From assembly GCA_001600175.1 (NCBI GenBank), contig BCJC01000007.1:1-64000 (forward strand): a DNA stretch of 64,000 nucleotides, in the 5' to 3' direction. The stretch comes from Erythrobasidium yunnanense (lineage: Eukaryota; Basidiomycota; Cystobasidiomycetes; Erythrobasidiales; Erythrobasidiaceae). Of this stretch, positions 35,809-47,004 are shown in pieces; positions within the stretch are counted from its first letter, which is position 1, and every line of letters begins with the position of its first letter. The translations under genes were made by a program, and so were the position numbers. The notes under the pieces were generated by a model. The model had not been told where the DNA came from. It ran no database searches and saw only the letters and a list, made by a program, of their open reading frames with translations.

Positions 35809-38800
35809 ATGGTCCAGGTCAGAGCGGGAGTGATTACGGAAGTCAAGGTAGGTAGGGTGTAATTATGCAGCTCATTGTAAGCTGACCTGTGCTTGCAGGC
35901 GTAAGTATCGACTCCATGCGAATTGTCCAAACGTCAAGACCCGAAGCTGTTCTGACTTAGCTTTTTCCGCCTGAAGACCGCGAGCGTATCAGTCAGAGAT
36001 CTTGCAAGTATGTCAGAAGAGGAATGCTATCGTCCGTCTGGACACTGGAATGGGCAAGACTTTCATCGCGGTAAGCCAGATTACCGGCTGCATTGTCAAC
36101 TTGCCCACACCTGGGAGCGACTTGATATTGGTTCTGCAGATTATGCTGCTTCGCTGGATCACTTCCCTGCCGAGAAAAGACGATACTCACAGACTCTGCG
36201 TTTTCCTGGTGCCTACGGTAGCTCTGGTTGACCAGCAGTCTGAAGCTATCGCGAACCAGACATCATTGCGCGTACGACCCTACAGAGGAGATCTGGGTAT
36301 GTACAAATGCCTATATTGCGACCAGGCGCTGCTAAAACTTATCTTGCAGGTGTCGAGTTCTGGGACACGACCAGATGGGGTAAAGAGTTTGAAGACGCAG
36401 ATTGTGTCGTAATGACTGCGGCTATCTGGCTGAACGTGCTCCTACATGGTTACTGGACGCTCGATAAGGTGAGTCTCTTTCGAAGCCGTTTGGGCTAGGG
36501 GATATCGTTAATGTAGTCTGAAGGTTACTGCCATGGTCTTCGTATGTCATCGAGCCCTCTGATATGGTATGCTGCTGACTGTATGCTCAGGACGAGTGCC
36601 ATCATGCGCAGAAACGCCATCCATACAATCAGATAATGTGAGGCCCGTATAATAGCAAGTATGCTAATCTTGCGGCTGAATTGAGTATTCTGATATAGGC
36701 AGGAGTATCATCGGTACAAAACAGAGAGGGAGCCAGAACAAAGCTTGCCGCACATTCTAGGGCTAACCGCATCTCCAATCTTCAATCCCGATAATCCTGA
36801 GGAGCATTTCAAGGAGCTAGAAGCCAATCTGGATGCGGTTCTGGTCAACGTACGAGATGCGCAGATCGACGCCGCAGGGTACATCCTCAGGCCTAAAGAA
36901 AAGGCAATCTACTATTCCTCCCATTCCCAGATGCAAGGCGAAACAGATTTCGAAGTGATGTTGGACGAGCTGGAAATATGGGATCTGATTGAAGAGCACA
37001 AAGTCCGCATGCGCATCGACAACATCAAAAAGGTAAGCGGAAGTATGTCGCCCTGTATGTCCGGCTGACTAACAGTTGTGATTAGATCCTGGGAGACTTG
37101 GCTTGCGATGTCTACATTTCGAACTGGCTCCACTCGCTCTGTGACCATACTGCAACAAAGTCCTCGCTTGCAAAGATCCGAAAGTCAGGGCGCGTACCTG
37201 ACGTAGAGAGGCTTTACAAGAAGATGCAGATTGAACTTGCAAAGATGCCGTACTATACTCTAGGCGCCGTTTCAGACAAAGTCAAGTCCCTTGTTAACCT
37301 TCTGGCCGGTTACAAGGAGAAGAAAGGCTTTCAAGCTATCATATTCGTTCAGCAGCGACATCATGCCCAAGCTCTGGCAATGATTCTGAGCAAGAGTCAG
37401 GCGCTCCAGACTTTCATTCGGGCCATGCATTTCGTAGGTCACGGAGCTAGTGGAGCAGAAAGACTGGCGAGCGAAGGCATGGAAGCGAAAGCAGTGGGTT
37501 CAGCGCTGAATAAACCGAACTTCGAATATTTGTACTGATCTTGCTTCTGCTTCAGCAACGCAGAGTCCTGCAGCAGTTCCGAGAAGGCACGCTGAACGTA
37601 CTTATCGCTACAAACGTCGCCGAAGAAGGCCTGGACTTCCAAGCGTGCAATCTTATTGTCCGCTTCGACTTCATGCCTACCTACAAAGGATACGTGCAGA
37701 GCCGTGGAAGAGCAAGGAAGAAGGACTCGGAGTTTGTGGTCATGCTAGACAGGGACGAGCCGAAGGATGCAATGCGCTGGAAGCAGTATGTCGGGGCAGA
37801 GAAGCAGCTGGACGACATCTATGCGAAAAGAGAACCAGACGACGAGCTCGACGAACCGGAGCTTGAGAACACTCCGCGGTACTATTCAGCGAAGACAGGC
37901 GCGGTCCTTACCTATGCATCTGCAGTCGCTCTCCTCGACGAGATATGCGCTCTCGTTCCTTCCGATGCCTACTCACCGCCGTCGAGACCAAGATATGATC
38001 TCGATGAATACGCTATCGGAAAGCAATTCTCCTGCAAAGTCTTCCTGCCCATGATGCCTCTGCTGCCTCCTGAAGAAAGAGAGATCCACGGCCAGAGCGT
38101 CACCACGAAGAAAGGCGCCAAACAAGCAGTAGCATATGAAGCCTGTATGAAGCTTCACAAGCTTGGCATCCTCAGTGATCACCTTCTGCCGATCCGTGAA
38201 GGCAAAGGTGATTTCGCTCGAGATGCCGACGACGAGCTGGTAGACCGGGCTGTGTTGCCGATGCATCAAGAAGTAGACGTCCTCAATCCGTTTGGCAACC
38301 TCTGGTCTGCGGAGAAGCCACCAGTCTGGATCAACGAGGTTCGCATAGAAGCTCCAGACGGCAGTGTCAGTCGCTTCGCTCTTATTTGCGCTGCCCGTCT
38401 TGATCTACACACTCCTCTGATCATGCACGAGCCTGGCAAACAGTTCACTGCGCGAATCACCAGCCTCAGAAAGCATATCTGGTCAGCAGAGCTGCGTTAC
38501 AACAAGTTGGCAAAGCTGGATAAATTTACAAGATGGATGATCAAGCAAGTCATTAACCGAAAGCTTATTCAAGGTCCTCTGATCTACCTCGTGGCACCTC
38601 TATTCAAGCTGGACGATGGCTCTTACGATATCGACTGGGATGTCATCGATGAACCCTTCAAGTCAGTCGCTTCTCTGGACGAGCTCTCCAACGGCAACTT
38701 GGTGCTGGCGCCATGGCAGTTCATGAGGAAGCATATTTTTACGATTCACGAAATACGGCAAGATCTGAACTCCCTCAACATGCCTCGCATTACCGGTCTC

Positions 38801-41415
38801 ACCAAGCGAGGCAGAATCTTCGATCGTACTGCCAATTTCGGAGACGCTCTTACAGCCCTCCTCGACTACGAAGGCATTGATCCAAAGCTCAACATGCGCG
38901 AAGAGATGCTCCACCTCAAGCCCTGGTTCAGCGTCCGGAACAACCTCAATCCCGTCAAGGCTCACTCTTCGGGAAGTGCAGCTGCAACAGCACCTAAAAG
39001 TGCAGCCATGAGCCGAGATCCGTCCAACCAGGACGCGGATGCAGCGATCTTCAATGCTCAAACATTAGAGGACGACGACGATGACATCCCCCTGCCAGCC
39101 TGGGAGCTCCCAGACTGGAAATGGAGACAGTACAAGGTTAAGCAGCATGAGGTGGATGAGGAAGCTGGCGACATGCTCGATCCAGAAGATAGTGTCACAC
39201 GCTTGGACCCCCTTCCGGCCGGCCAAACTACCGCTACCTCGCTGGATATCTCAAACGCCTTCGTTTTACCCTGGTCGCTGTGCAAAGTCTCAAACATCGA
39301 TATAGGCGTCTGGAACGCATTCAGCTGGCTGCCATCTCTGCTAAGAGCTATACACGATCAAGCGAGAACACAGCACGCCATGCGCGAGATGTCGCTTCCG
39401 CCTCTGCAGTTTGCGCTTGTTAACCAGTAAGTTTTCTCGTGCCAGAACTGAGGTCACCTTTTCTGATGCTTCCTCAAACAGAGCTCTGACTTTGCCGATG
39501 TGCTGTGTGGGCAAAGACTATCAAACCCTCGAAACGATCGGCGATTCCGCTCTCAAGCTAGCCGTAACAGTTGTGGTGTACAATCGCTACGTCGCTAAGG
39601 ATGAAGGCGGGCTATCAGCTAGACGCATGAACTCCATCGACAACCAGCATCTTCGGATGAAAGCTGTCAAGAAAGGCCTACAAACCCACCTTTTCACCGA
39701 GTTCTTCAGACTACGTACCTGGACACCTCCCACCCTCGAGAATGGCACTATCAATCCCGACGGAATGACTATACGTAGACGTATTCCTCGACGCGCTCTA
39801 TCGGACTGCATCGAGTCCTTATTGGGCGCTGCCTATCTAAGCGGAGGTTTCGATGCGGTTCTACAGACTGGCGATGCCTTGGGACTCTGCTTTGGTGGCA
39901 GCACTCCATGGCACGAACGCTATACTCTAAGCGCGCAAGTCCGCCAATTACCGGTTGGAGTGCTGTTGAGACCGCTTGAGGAGCAACTCGGCTACAGATT
40001 CAAGCATGGACAGCTTCTCACCCAAGCCGTCACTCATCGTAGCTTCAGTAGCGGTTCGACACATTGTCAAGAGCGAGAGGAGTTTCTTGGAGACGGTAAG
40101 TCCCTCGGTAGCCAGAATCACATTTATCTAAGCTGAATTTCGTATTTTCAGCTGTCCTGGACAACTTCATCATCGATCGCCTGAGTCGCCGCTTTCCTAC
40201 TGCAACTCCGTCTCACCTGACTCGCCTCAGATCGGTGCTCGTCAGTAACAGCGCTCTAGGCTACCTATCTCTCAAGGTACTTGGCCTGCATCGGTACATC
40301 CTGCACTCTACCCCGCTTCTCGATCAGCATTTCAAGAGAGCTCTGGAAGAGGCTCATCAGCTTGTGTATGACGATTTTGTGCAAGAGATCTGGCTGTTCG
40401 ATCCACCCAAGCCTGCTGCAGACGCTGTCGAAGGTATCATCGGCTCGATCTTCATTGATTGCGGTTGGAGGCTGGAACCTGTCTATGAGGTCCTTGATCG
40501 GATGTTCGAAGATCTTTTCAAGCTCATTCCGACGAAGGAGTCCGCTCCTCGGGATCCTACTTCTCGCCTTAGGCTATACTTACAGCACAAGCGCTGCAAA
40601 GAGCTGGAAATCAAGTATGGTTTGCTGCATCGATGCTTCATGGAGGTTGTAGCTAACTTGTCATTGTCAGGAGCGAACCTCGACCCGACCTTAGCGTCCC
40701 GGCAAGAGTCAGAATCCTTTGGCACGGAGAAGAAGTCTCGCACATCCAGCATCACTCTCAGGCATCAGCCAAGCAGCTAGCTTCGAAAGTCGCCTTCTCG
40801 CATATTCGCGAGCTCGGAGATGATGGCTTCATTAAGGTCTGCACATGCAAAGACGATCTGAAAGAACGGGTCAGCGAGTTGACAGACTGGAAGAAAGGCA
40901 TCGTAGCAGCATTGGCGGCGAACAAGGATATACTGGATGATAGTGCGCGTACGTTTGACGACTACCTTGCCGAGGATATGGGAAAGAAAGACGAGATGCT
41001 CAAGGATGCTCGGGAGCTGGCCTTGGAGAAGGTGATGGAGGACAGCTATGGCTATAACCCTCAAGCACCTCAGGAGGAGGAAGAAGAAGCACAAGAAGCT
41101 CAGCTAGAGTCTGCAGAGGTGGCACAACATTCCGAGGAGCCGGCCATCGTCAAGACATCAATCAAGCTGGACGCCATGCTCATCGACTTCTCTGAGCCAG
41201 ACGAACCAGCTGGAAAGGCACGATCGTTTGCAGCTAGCGGAGCGAAACCGAATGGTGCGCAGGAGATGGGCAGGAATTCGAGCCCGATGGATTGGGAGAT
41301 GTCCATAGGGAAGCTCGAGACGAAGCATAGCACGTTTAGCGGCAATCTTGACGAGCGAAACGGCGATGAAGACGACGACGATGACGATGATTTACTGATA
41401 GTCCTCAAGACTTAG
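35809..41415 (+). CDS. DCL: Dicer-like ribonuclease
   Basis: Cuts double-stranded RNA into small RNAs for RNA interference. Domains in order: helicase with Walker A LDTGMGKTFIA and box DECHH (across an intron near 36590), helicase C with NVAEEGLDFQACNLIVRFD and QSRGRARKKDS; the Dicer dimerisation fold (YASAVALLDEICALVPSDAY to KLHKLGILSDHLLP); a platform region of about 350 residues without a clear PAZ domain; RNase IIIa with ETIGDSALKLAV and DCIESLLGAAYLSGG; RNase IIIb with REEFLGDAVLDNFIIDRL and ADAVEGIIGSIFID. All four key acidic positions are present in both. A short dsRNA-binding-like part and a very acidic tail ending LLIVLKT follow. The 5' end is uncertain: reading is secure from about 35977 (RAYQSEILQ). 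About 1,600 residues. Confidence 0.92.
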
Positions 41416-41566
41416 GTAATTCGCTATGGATACAGGACTGAAGAAGACACGATCGCAAATCAGCAACTATGCAACAAGCAGTACATATAAACTCTCGTTT
41501 CATACCTTGTAGATAAACTTTGGTTGCAGTTGCAAAGCTCGTTCAAGATGATGCATTCGGGTCTGT

Positions 41567-41917
41567 CTAGATGCCACCGCCTGAACGCTCGACCGGTGGA
41601 TGATGTCCAAAGGAGCCCATCTGCATAATGAAGCATGAACTTAGATAAGCTCCTCCCTCGACTTACATCGGATCATCGAGGGTGCCGTACCTGAGGATAC
41701 TCTGCTGCCTTCTGTCCTTCCTTGATTCCTTTGGACCTGTTGTTCATTGCGAATGCTACATAAACGACAGGTATTGACAGCGCTCTGTCACAGAACGTAC
41801 GAGATGAGCATCTCGTTCACACGCTCGAATTGAGCTCCCGGCTTACATGGCCAGTAGAGGCCGGTTGAAGCCTGCAGTACGACCGCCTTTTAGTGCGCTC
41901 GTTGCTGATGAAGACAT
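41567..41917 (-). CDS. small single-pass membrane protein, 72 residues, three exons
   Basis: A hidden gene that only appears after splicing. Exon 1 encodes MSSSATSALKGGRTAGFNRP and ends LLA; an intron with GTAAGC donor and CTGTGACAG acceptor follows; exon 2 gives ALSIPVVYVAFAMNNRSKG, then IKEGQKAAEYPQ; a second intron ends in TTATGCAG; exon 3 gives MGSFGHHPPVERSGGGI and a TAG at 41567-41569. All phases agree and no frame is broken. One membrane segment with a basic N-terminal side suggests a small mitochondrial or ER protein. Family not recognised. It lies just downstream of Dicer, convergent with it. Confidence 0.65.
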
Positions 41918-42172
41918 CTTCGTGTATGTGCAGAGGTGGTAGGCAACGACCGACTGACATTTCCTGTCGCCAAACGTCAGATATCAGCCACAGCCGTTGG
42001 CCGGCGCGCACGGTCGGCTGATGCTCTTGGCCATCGAGAAATACGATGCAGCTTTGTGTGCAGACAGATAGATTCCAATAACTCCTATTACAACAACAAT
42101 ATGACTGCGACTGCGACTGACGACTCCGAAGAAATACGAAAGATTATGACTGTACTGACTGGTCTGTATTTA

Positions 42173-43898
42173 TTACTCGTCAAGGAAATCCAGACAGTTT
42201 GCACTGCATCCTCTCCATCTGACTGGAATCCACTGCTCGGGGTCGTTCTGATCTGCTACCTTCTGTCCAGCGATCTCGTATCTCCACTCCAGCCTTTCTT
42301 CTGCAAACTGGCTGCATGGGGTCTTGCATACTGAACAGCTCGGTATGAAGTTGGAGTGTTGGTTGAAGGCATTTTGCTCCTTCAGTAGGTAGCGGAGATG
42401 ATGAGGCAGGGGTTGAAGAAGAGCCAGGAAAGGCTTGAGAAGATGGCCCGGGACCGGTGCTGCGTCTGTACGAGGGGAGATCGCTTCTTCTTTGCATTGA
42501 TGGAAGTATCGCTTGGTCTGGACGTTGCTGATGGATGGAGAGAAGGATTTACGCTTGAGCGTTGGCTCAGGCACTTCTGCTAGTAGCTGGCGAGTGCATA
42601 GCTCAACGAGCGAGGGAACGCGGAAGTTCTGCTTGCGAGTCGAGCATTTGCGGTTTGTGCTTGAGATTTCGCTTACTTCCTTCGGCTTTGCTGCTACCAC
42701 GCTCGAGTAAGGGATGAAGCGATTGGGGCTAGCAGTAAGCTCTTCGAGATTGAGCTGCAGTATTTCCGCTGGCAGGTACTTGAGCTTATTGACAGCTACA
42801 CTGAGGTGCTTCAACTTCTTGAAATTACCAATCGAGGTCGGCAGCTCGTCTAGCTGATTTGCTCGAAGGAAGAGGGACGATAAGTTGTGGATCTCGAAAA
42901 GTGCAGGCGGCAAGCCTTGTGCTGTCAGGTAATTGTTGGAGAGGGTGAGATGGATTGGCGTAGAGTATGACATGCCGCTTCGTGGATCGTGGCTAACCAT
43001 GTGTCGCATGGAGCCGATATTGGATGGTAGGGTGTACAAGCCGCAGTTCCTGCGATAGTCATCGATCAGTGATGTGTGACCACCAGGTCGTGACAATGCA
43101 AGCTTACGCTAGCTCGACATTGCCAGAAACGGCTGCAAATGCGGCGTCGATGACTTTGTCCACGCATTGGGTAGCATGACCGCTGTCGGAATCACTTTCA
43201 TCTATGACATTTGTCTTCTTATCTGCTCCCTTGGCTTTCGTTTGCGTAGATGTGGGTGGTGAGGAGAAGAGCCCGGAGGGCGCACTTGTGGCACGGTCAA
43301 GACCGCCTGCCTTTGTACGAATGAGCTTGTTGCGAGTAAAGGAAGTCTGCAGAGAAGGGCCTGGCGCTGAGGAAGAGGATGTTGAGGTAGATGCTGCCCG
43401 GTCGCTCAAGGCGGAGTTGTTGAAGGTGACTGGCTGAGATTGGTTGGCTGTCCAGTTTGAAAAGTTCTTGGCTGCTGGACCAAGACCAGACTGTGCTCGA
43501 AGACTGCTTCTCCCGCTGCTCGCACTGCCAGATGAGGTGGGTGAGGAGATGGAGGATGCCCTTGGCCTGCGCTTCAGAGTCGATGGTCCAGATAGCTTCG
43601 CCGTCTCGATACTACTGACTAGCGCCTTCTCGTAATCCGCCCTCTTCAGCGCTTTCGCTTTCGCACGAGGCGTCTTCTCAACGTCAAGCCCGGCCGCTTC
43701 GACATCGTATCCATCACCCGCATCTGTGTCGCTGTCGTCTGCAACCCCTGCATCGTCGTCGTCCGAACGCCCAGCTTCATCACTGCTGTCGCGGTACACG
43801 CTGCCATCGTCGCTGCTGAGGCTGACTTTGCTGCCTTTCTGCCAGTCCGGGATATCTTTCCACTGGCGGGACAGCCCAGCAAAAGGATCACAGGTCAT
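42173..43898 (-). CDS. leucine-rich repeat protein with C-terminal cysteine motif
   Basis: Two exons, about 550 residues. The N-terminal 265 residues are Ser/Asp-rich and likely disordered. After an intron (about 43045-43107) come four or so LRRs: LYTLPSNIGSM, PIHLTLSNNYLTAQGLPPAL, LSSLFLRANQLDELPTSI and LKHLSVAVNKLKYLPAEI. The C-terminus has FIPSCSVCKTPC and, about 40 residues later, VRWRGCSANCLDFL, four or more cysteines that could bind zinc. The LRR plus Cys tail arrangement occurs in conserved fungal proteins of unknown role. The start ATG is at 43896-43898. Confidence 0.75.
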
Positions 43899-44148
43899 GG
43901 CTTGAAGGATGGAATAGTGGTTGCTAATGAGAGTGTTGAAAGGGAAAGAAAGAGGATGGCGATAGAGCAGAAGAAAGAGCCATCAGTCCAAAGTCGCAGC
44001 CAAAGAGCCCGATCACGTAGATAGACCGTCAGCCAACCGGACCGGGTACTCGCTGAGAGCAAGGACGAAGGAGATATGTCATATGATGCAGTGTAGACCA
44101 CCTCCACATAGCTTCCTCTATCATACAAGCTTTCTCTGGAGAGAGGTA

Positions 44149-45035
44149 TCACAAATGCCTGTTTCCGCCAGGCGGAGCTGGCTCCAATATCCGCAAGCCG
44201 GTTCCTTCAGATACCTGCTTCGCTGCTCGTCGCGTGACTTCCTCTGGCGATGCATCTATTGACACTTGGAAAACGCCTTCGGTCCGCTCCTCCTCTTCGC
44301 TCGGCCTGAAAAAGCCAAGAGTGTCAACTTCATTCGCTTCAGTATAAGCTTCGCTTACTCTTCCAAGGTCGCCAGCTGAGAGTCAAGCATCTTATCCGTG
44401 AAGAAGTGGTTCTTGCGCTTGGTCATCCGGTCATACAAGACTTGACGCGAACCTTGGACTGCGAAAGGAAGAGCAGACTTAGCGGGCTTACCCTATCAGA
44501 GAGAAGAAGGGTATAGCTCACGATACACAAAATACGTTTCCAAGTTGTCATGCGATTTGTCAAGCTTGTCGTTCTCGTGCGTAGACCCGCGAAGCAGGTC
44601 TCTATAGCTCTTCTTGAGAGCTGAGCATGCTATAACGATGGCTGCTCGCGGTTGTTGTGGATCTTTGAGATTCTTGCTATGATGAAAAGCTTGTAGCGCT
44701 TCTTGCGTCGTCCGCTTTGCAGCTTCACGTCGAATCGTCAGCAACCATGGATAGCGGTCCTGCGATTCCCGTCAGTCGACGTTCAGCTGGATTAGAAGTG
44801 GAGGCTTCACCTCATCATTCAGAGGTATTCCCTTTGACATCTTGTCAATATTGGTCTGCGGATGCAGACTATCTCCGTCCACAAAGTCGATATGGAATGT
44901 AGCTGCCAGGTCTGCTCCGACAGTACTCTTGCCGCAACCGCTAGTACCCATAACGACAATAAGGGCTGGTGAAGTGTCATGGTCCTTGAGCGCAGGGTGC
45001 GACTCGAAGATCTTCTGGGTTTCAGCTTCGCTCAT
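44149..45035 (-). CDS. gluconokinase
   Basis: Phosphorylates D-gluconate to 6-phosphogluconate, feeding the pentose phosphate pathway. Four exons. The P-loop is VVMGTSGCGKSTVG, followed by FVDGDSLHP and, across an intron, IPLNDEDRYPWL. Exon 2 continues IVIACSALKKSYRDLLRG; exon 3 gives YFVYLQGSRQVL and KNHFFTDKMLDSQLATLEEP across the last intron, matching the family lid region. About 210 residues, slightly longer than bacterial GntK because of an N-terminal extension (MSEAETQKIFESHPALKDHD). Its promoter contains a MITE-like element beginning about 210 bp upstream of the ATG. Confidence 0.93.
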
Positions 45036-45244
45036 GGCTCTTCAGCTAAGACGCGCGGAATAGGATAGTCGTTCAGGTAAGAGGAGCTGTGATACGTGAG
45101 AGCGGATGGGAAGTGATATATCCGAGAGACAAGGTCGTACGGGAAAGACCCACAACGGAATGGACAGGCCGGCTATGATAGGGGTCTTGTTACATAATCA
45201 CATCAAATCGATATACATACAGATATGATTGTTCTGATGACATA

Positions 45245-45267
45245 CTGGAACCCAAAGAGGTTAGTAC
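45245..45267 (+). repeat. left terminal inverted repeat of MITE
   Basis: 23 bp, 22 of 23 matching the reverse complement of the right end; one G/T difference at position 15 or so of the repeat. Confidence 0.85.
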
Positions 45268-45732
45268 CAACCAACAGATTGGTGAGTGCTGCTACTAAGA
45301 GCTTCTACCTACCAATCTGTTGGTGAGTGCTGCTTCTAAGAGCTGAAAATCCCCAATCTGTTGGTGAGTGATGCTACTAATAGCACTACACACCAACTTA
45401 TTGGTGAGTGCAGCTTCTCGAAGCTCTTCGCAACTCAGAAAGGGGTAGGCGCGATCGAGAAAGGAGTAAGGGGTTCTCCATCCCCCCTAATGGATTGGTG
45501 TGTAGTACTGCTAACAGTAATACTCACCAATCTATTGGTATGTACAACTCTTCAGAGTTCTTCACCCCCCTCCCCTACCCCTCCCCCGACAGTTTTCTCC
45601 GTTTTCGATGTTGCAGCGTGGTTTTCGAGTTTCATCGACCCAATCGAGGAAAGGGGCTTCGACGAAGCAGCACTCACCAATCTGTTGGTGTGTAGAAGCT
45701 CTTAGAAGCAGCACTCACCAATTTATTGGTGT

Positions 45733-45755
45733 GTACTAAACTCTTTGGGTTCCAG
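45733..45755 (-). repeat. right terminal inverted repeat of MITE
   Basis: Partner of the left inverted repeat; followed directly by the TA duplication and, 24 bp further on, by the stop codon of the next gene. Confidence 0.85.
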
Positions 45756-45778
45756 TATATCCTCAGAGAACCGCACAG

Positions 45779-46779
45779 CTACACTCTTCGCTCGTGAGCT
45801 TTCGACAGAGCCTCGACAAGCGGCACGGCCCATTGGACTGGAAAGATGTACTTCGAGCTTTCCTTGCCTAAAAGGCGTTTCATCTGCTTCTCGCACTGCA
45901 CTTTACCTTGCTCTGTCGCTGGATAGAAAGCGTAGAGCGAGCCAGAACAGAAGAGCATGTAGAAGTTGGCTACTTTGGGATCGAGGTCTTGCGGCAACGC
46001 ATCGAATGCGCGGTGGTTGAAGGCTTGATGAAGGATTGTGATCCATCGATCGTCAAGAGCGCTTGGGACAAGCTTGCCCCCCTTCTCTAGCAACTTGATG
46101 ACTCCGATACCATCTGTTCCTACTATTTCGTACGAGTGCATCGTGGGCACGCCATGATGGTGATGCTTGAATTTAGCCTGTGAACAAAAATGGAGCGAAG
46201 TCGAGAGGGTTGGATAAGCGGGGGACTCACGATCGCATACTTGGGCGGTGTGTTGAAGAAGATCCGAGTATCCCTTAAAGAGCCATCAGGCTCCCTCTTT
46301 CTCCAGAAATGCGGTAGGATGAGCTCTTTACCAGCTGCTTTGCCAGCCCTGTTCTCGCTTGCAAACCATCCTGCAGCGTGGTTATGATGCTTTTTTGTCA
46401 GAGCGGCGCTAAGTCCCTTCTTTAACAGTATATGCGGAGTGCTCCATAACACTACGTGCTTTACGCTCTTTTCTGTATGCTGTGGAGCCGGAGTATTGGC
46501 TCGTTGAGGTCCCTCGAAAGGGAGCTCGGCTATGCTGGAGCTATACGAGTGGCTTGAGCTACTCGAAGAGGAGCGGCTACCGTGAGATCTAGAACTACGC
46601 CTTCGAGTTTTGTTTCGACCTGATGGCAGAGCAGCAGGAGACGGCGTAGGTATCCGTACAAGCTTTCCCTTCCCCTTTGAGCCAGAGGCCAACTGCCTGC
46701 CTCTTCCGCTGAAGCTGCCATCGGCGGCGCTCTCTTGGTTGACGATGGATGCCAGTCCACGCTGTTTCCGCTCAGACAT
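45779..46779 (-). CDS. unknown protein with basic Ser-rich N-terminus
   Basis: Not recognised. About 315 residues in two exons; intron about 46173-46229 (acceptor TTCACAG). The N-terminal 90 residues are basic and Ser-rich (RRRSSRSHGSRSSSSSSSHS). The rest looks folded: VKHVVLWSTPHILLKKGLSA, KELILPHFWRKREPDGSL, then after the intron AKFKHHHHGVPTMHSYEIVG, VANFYMLFCSGSLYAFYPAT and IFPVQWAVPLVEALSKAHER. The first ATG is at 46777-46779; the frame is open upstream but only with a TTG. The MITE sits 23 bp downstream of the stop codon, so it may supply part of the 3' untranslated region. Confidence 0.65.
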
Positions 46780-47004
46780 TTGCACTATAGGTTGGACTGC
46801 CAGAGAGCTGGCTCGAGCGCATCGAACAGCAGCTCGCTGACACTGCCTCCACAAGTTCGCCTTTCAAGTCGTGTAAGGATGACCGCTGGGCTTCGGACAG
46901 GGAGGTCTGTGGCATCCCGAGACTTGTAAATATGGTAGAAGCCGTTCCATACAGCCTATTGACAGCCTGAACGGGTTTTCGTGGTCAGTCGTCCAAGCGA
47001 CACC

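Larger units (their letters stand above)
45245..45755. mobile_element. 511-bp MITE-like element with TA target duplication
   Basis: Ends match as inverted repeats: the left 23 bp, beginning CTGGAACCCAAAGAG, equal the reverse complement of the right 23 bp except for one base. TA flanks both ends (45243-45244 and 45756-45757), as for Tc1/mariner-type insertions. Homology between the two arms continues well beyond the 23 bp. Inside are eight copies of an imperfect palindrome CCAAyntnTTGG, starting near 45271, 45312, 45353, 45393, 45487, 45527, 45677 and 45718, mostly 40-41 bp apart. Left copies are followed by TGAGTGCTGCT; right copies are in the opposite orientation. There is no transposase, so it must be non-autonomous. 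Located between the gluconokinase start and a convergent unknown gene. Confidence 0.85.

Noticed and set aside
41936-42334. + strand frame overlapping the end of the LRR gene
   Set aside because: It begins without an ATG, overlaps the well-supported LRR exon and has no family features.
45361-45705. + strand frames inside the MITE
   Set aside because: They translate the palindrome repeats; there is no transposase similarity.
46780-46854. Arg-rich, mitochondrial-presequence-like N-terminal extension of the unknown protein at 45.8-46.8 kb
   Set aside because: The frame upstream of 46779 starts only with TTG; the first ATG is at 46779, so the extension is not supported.
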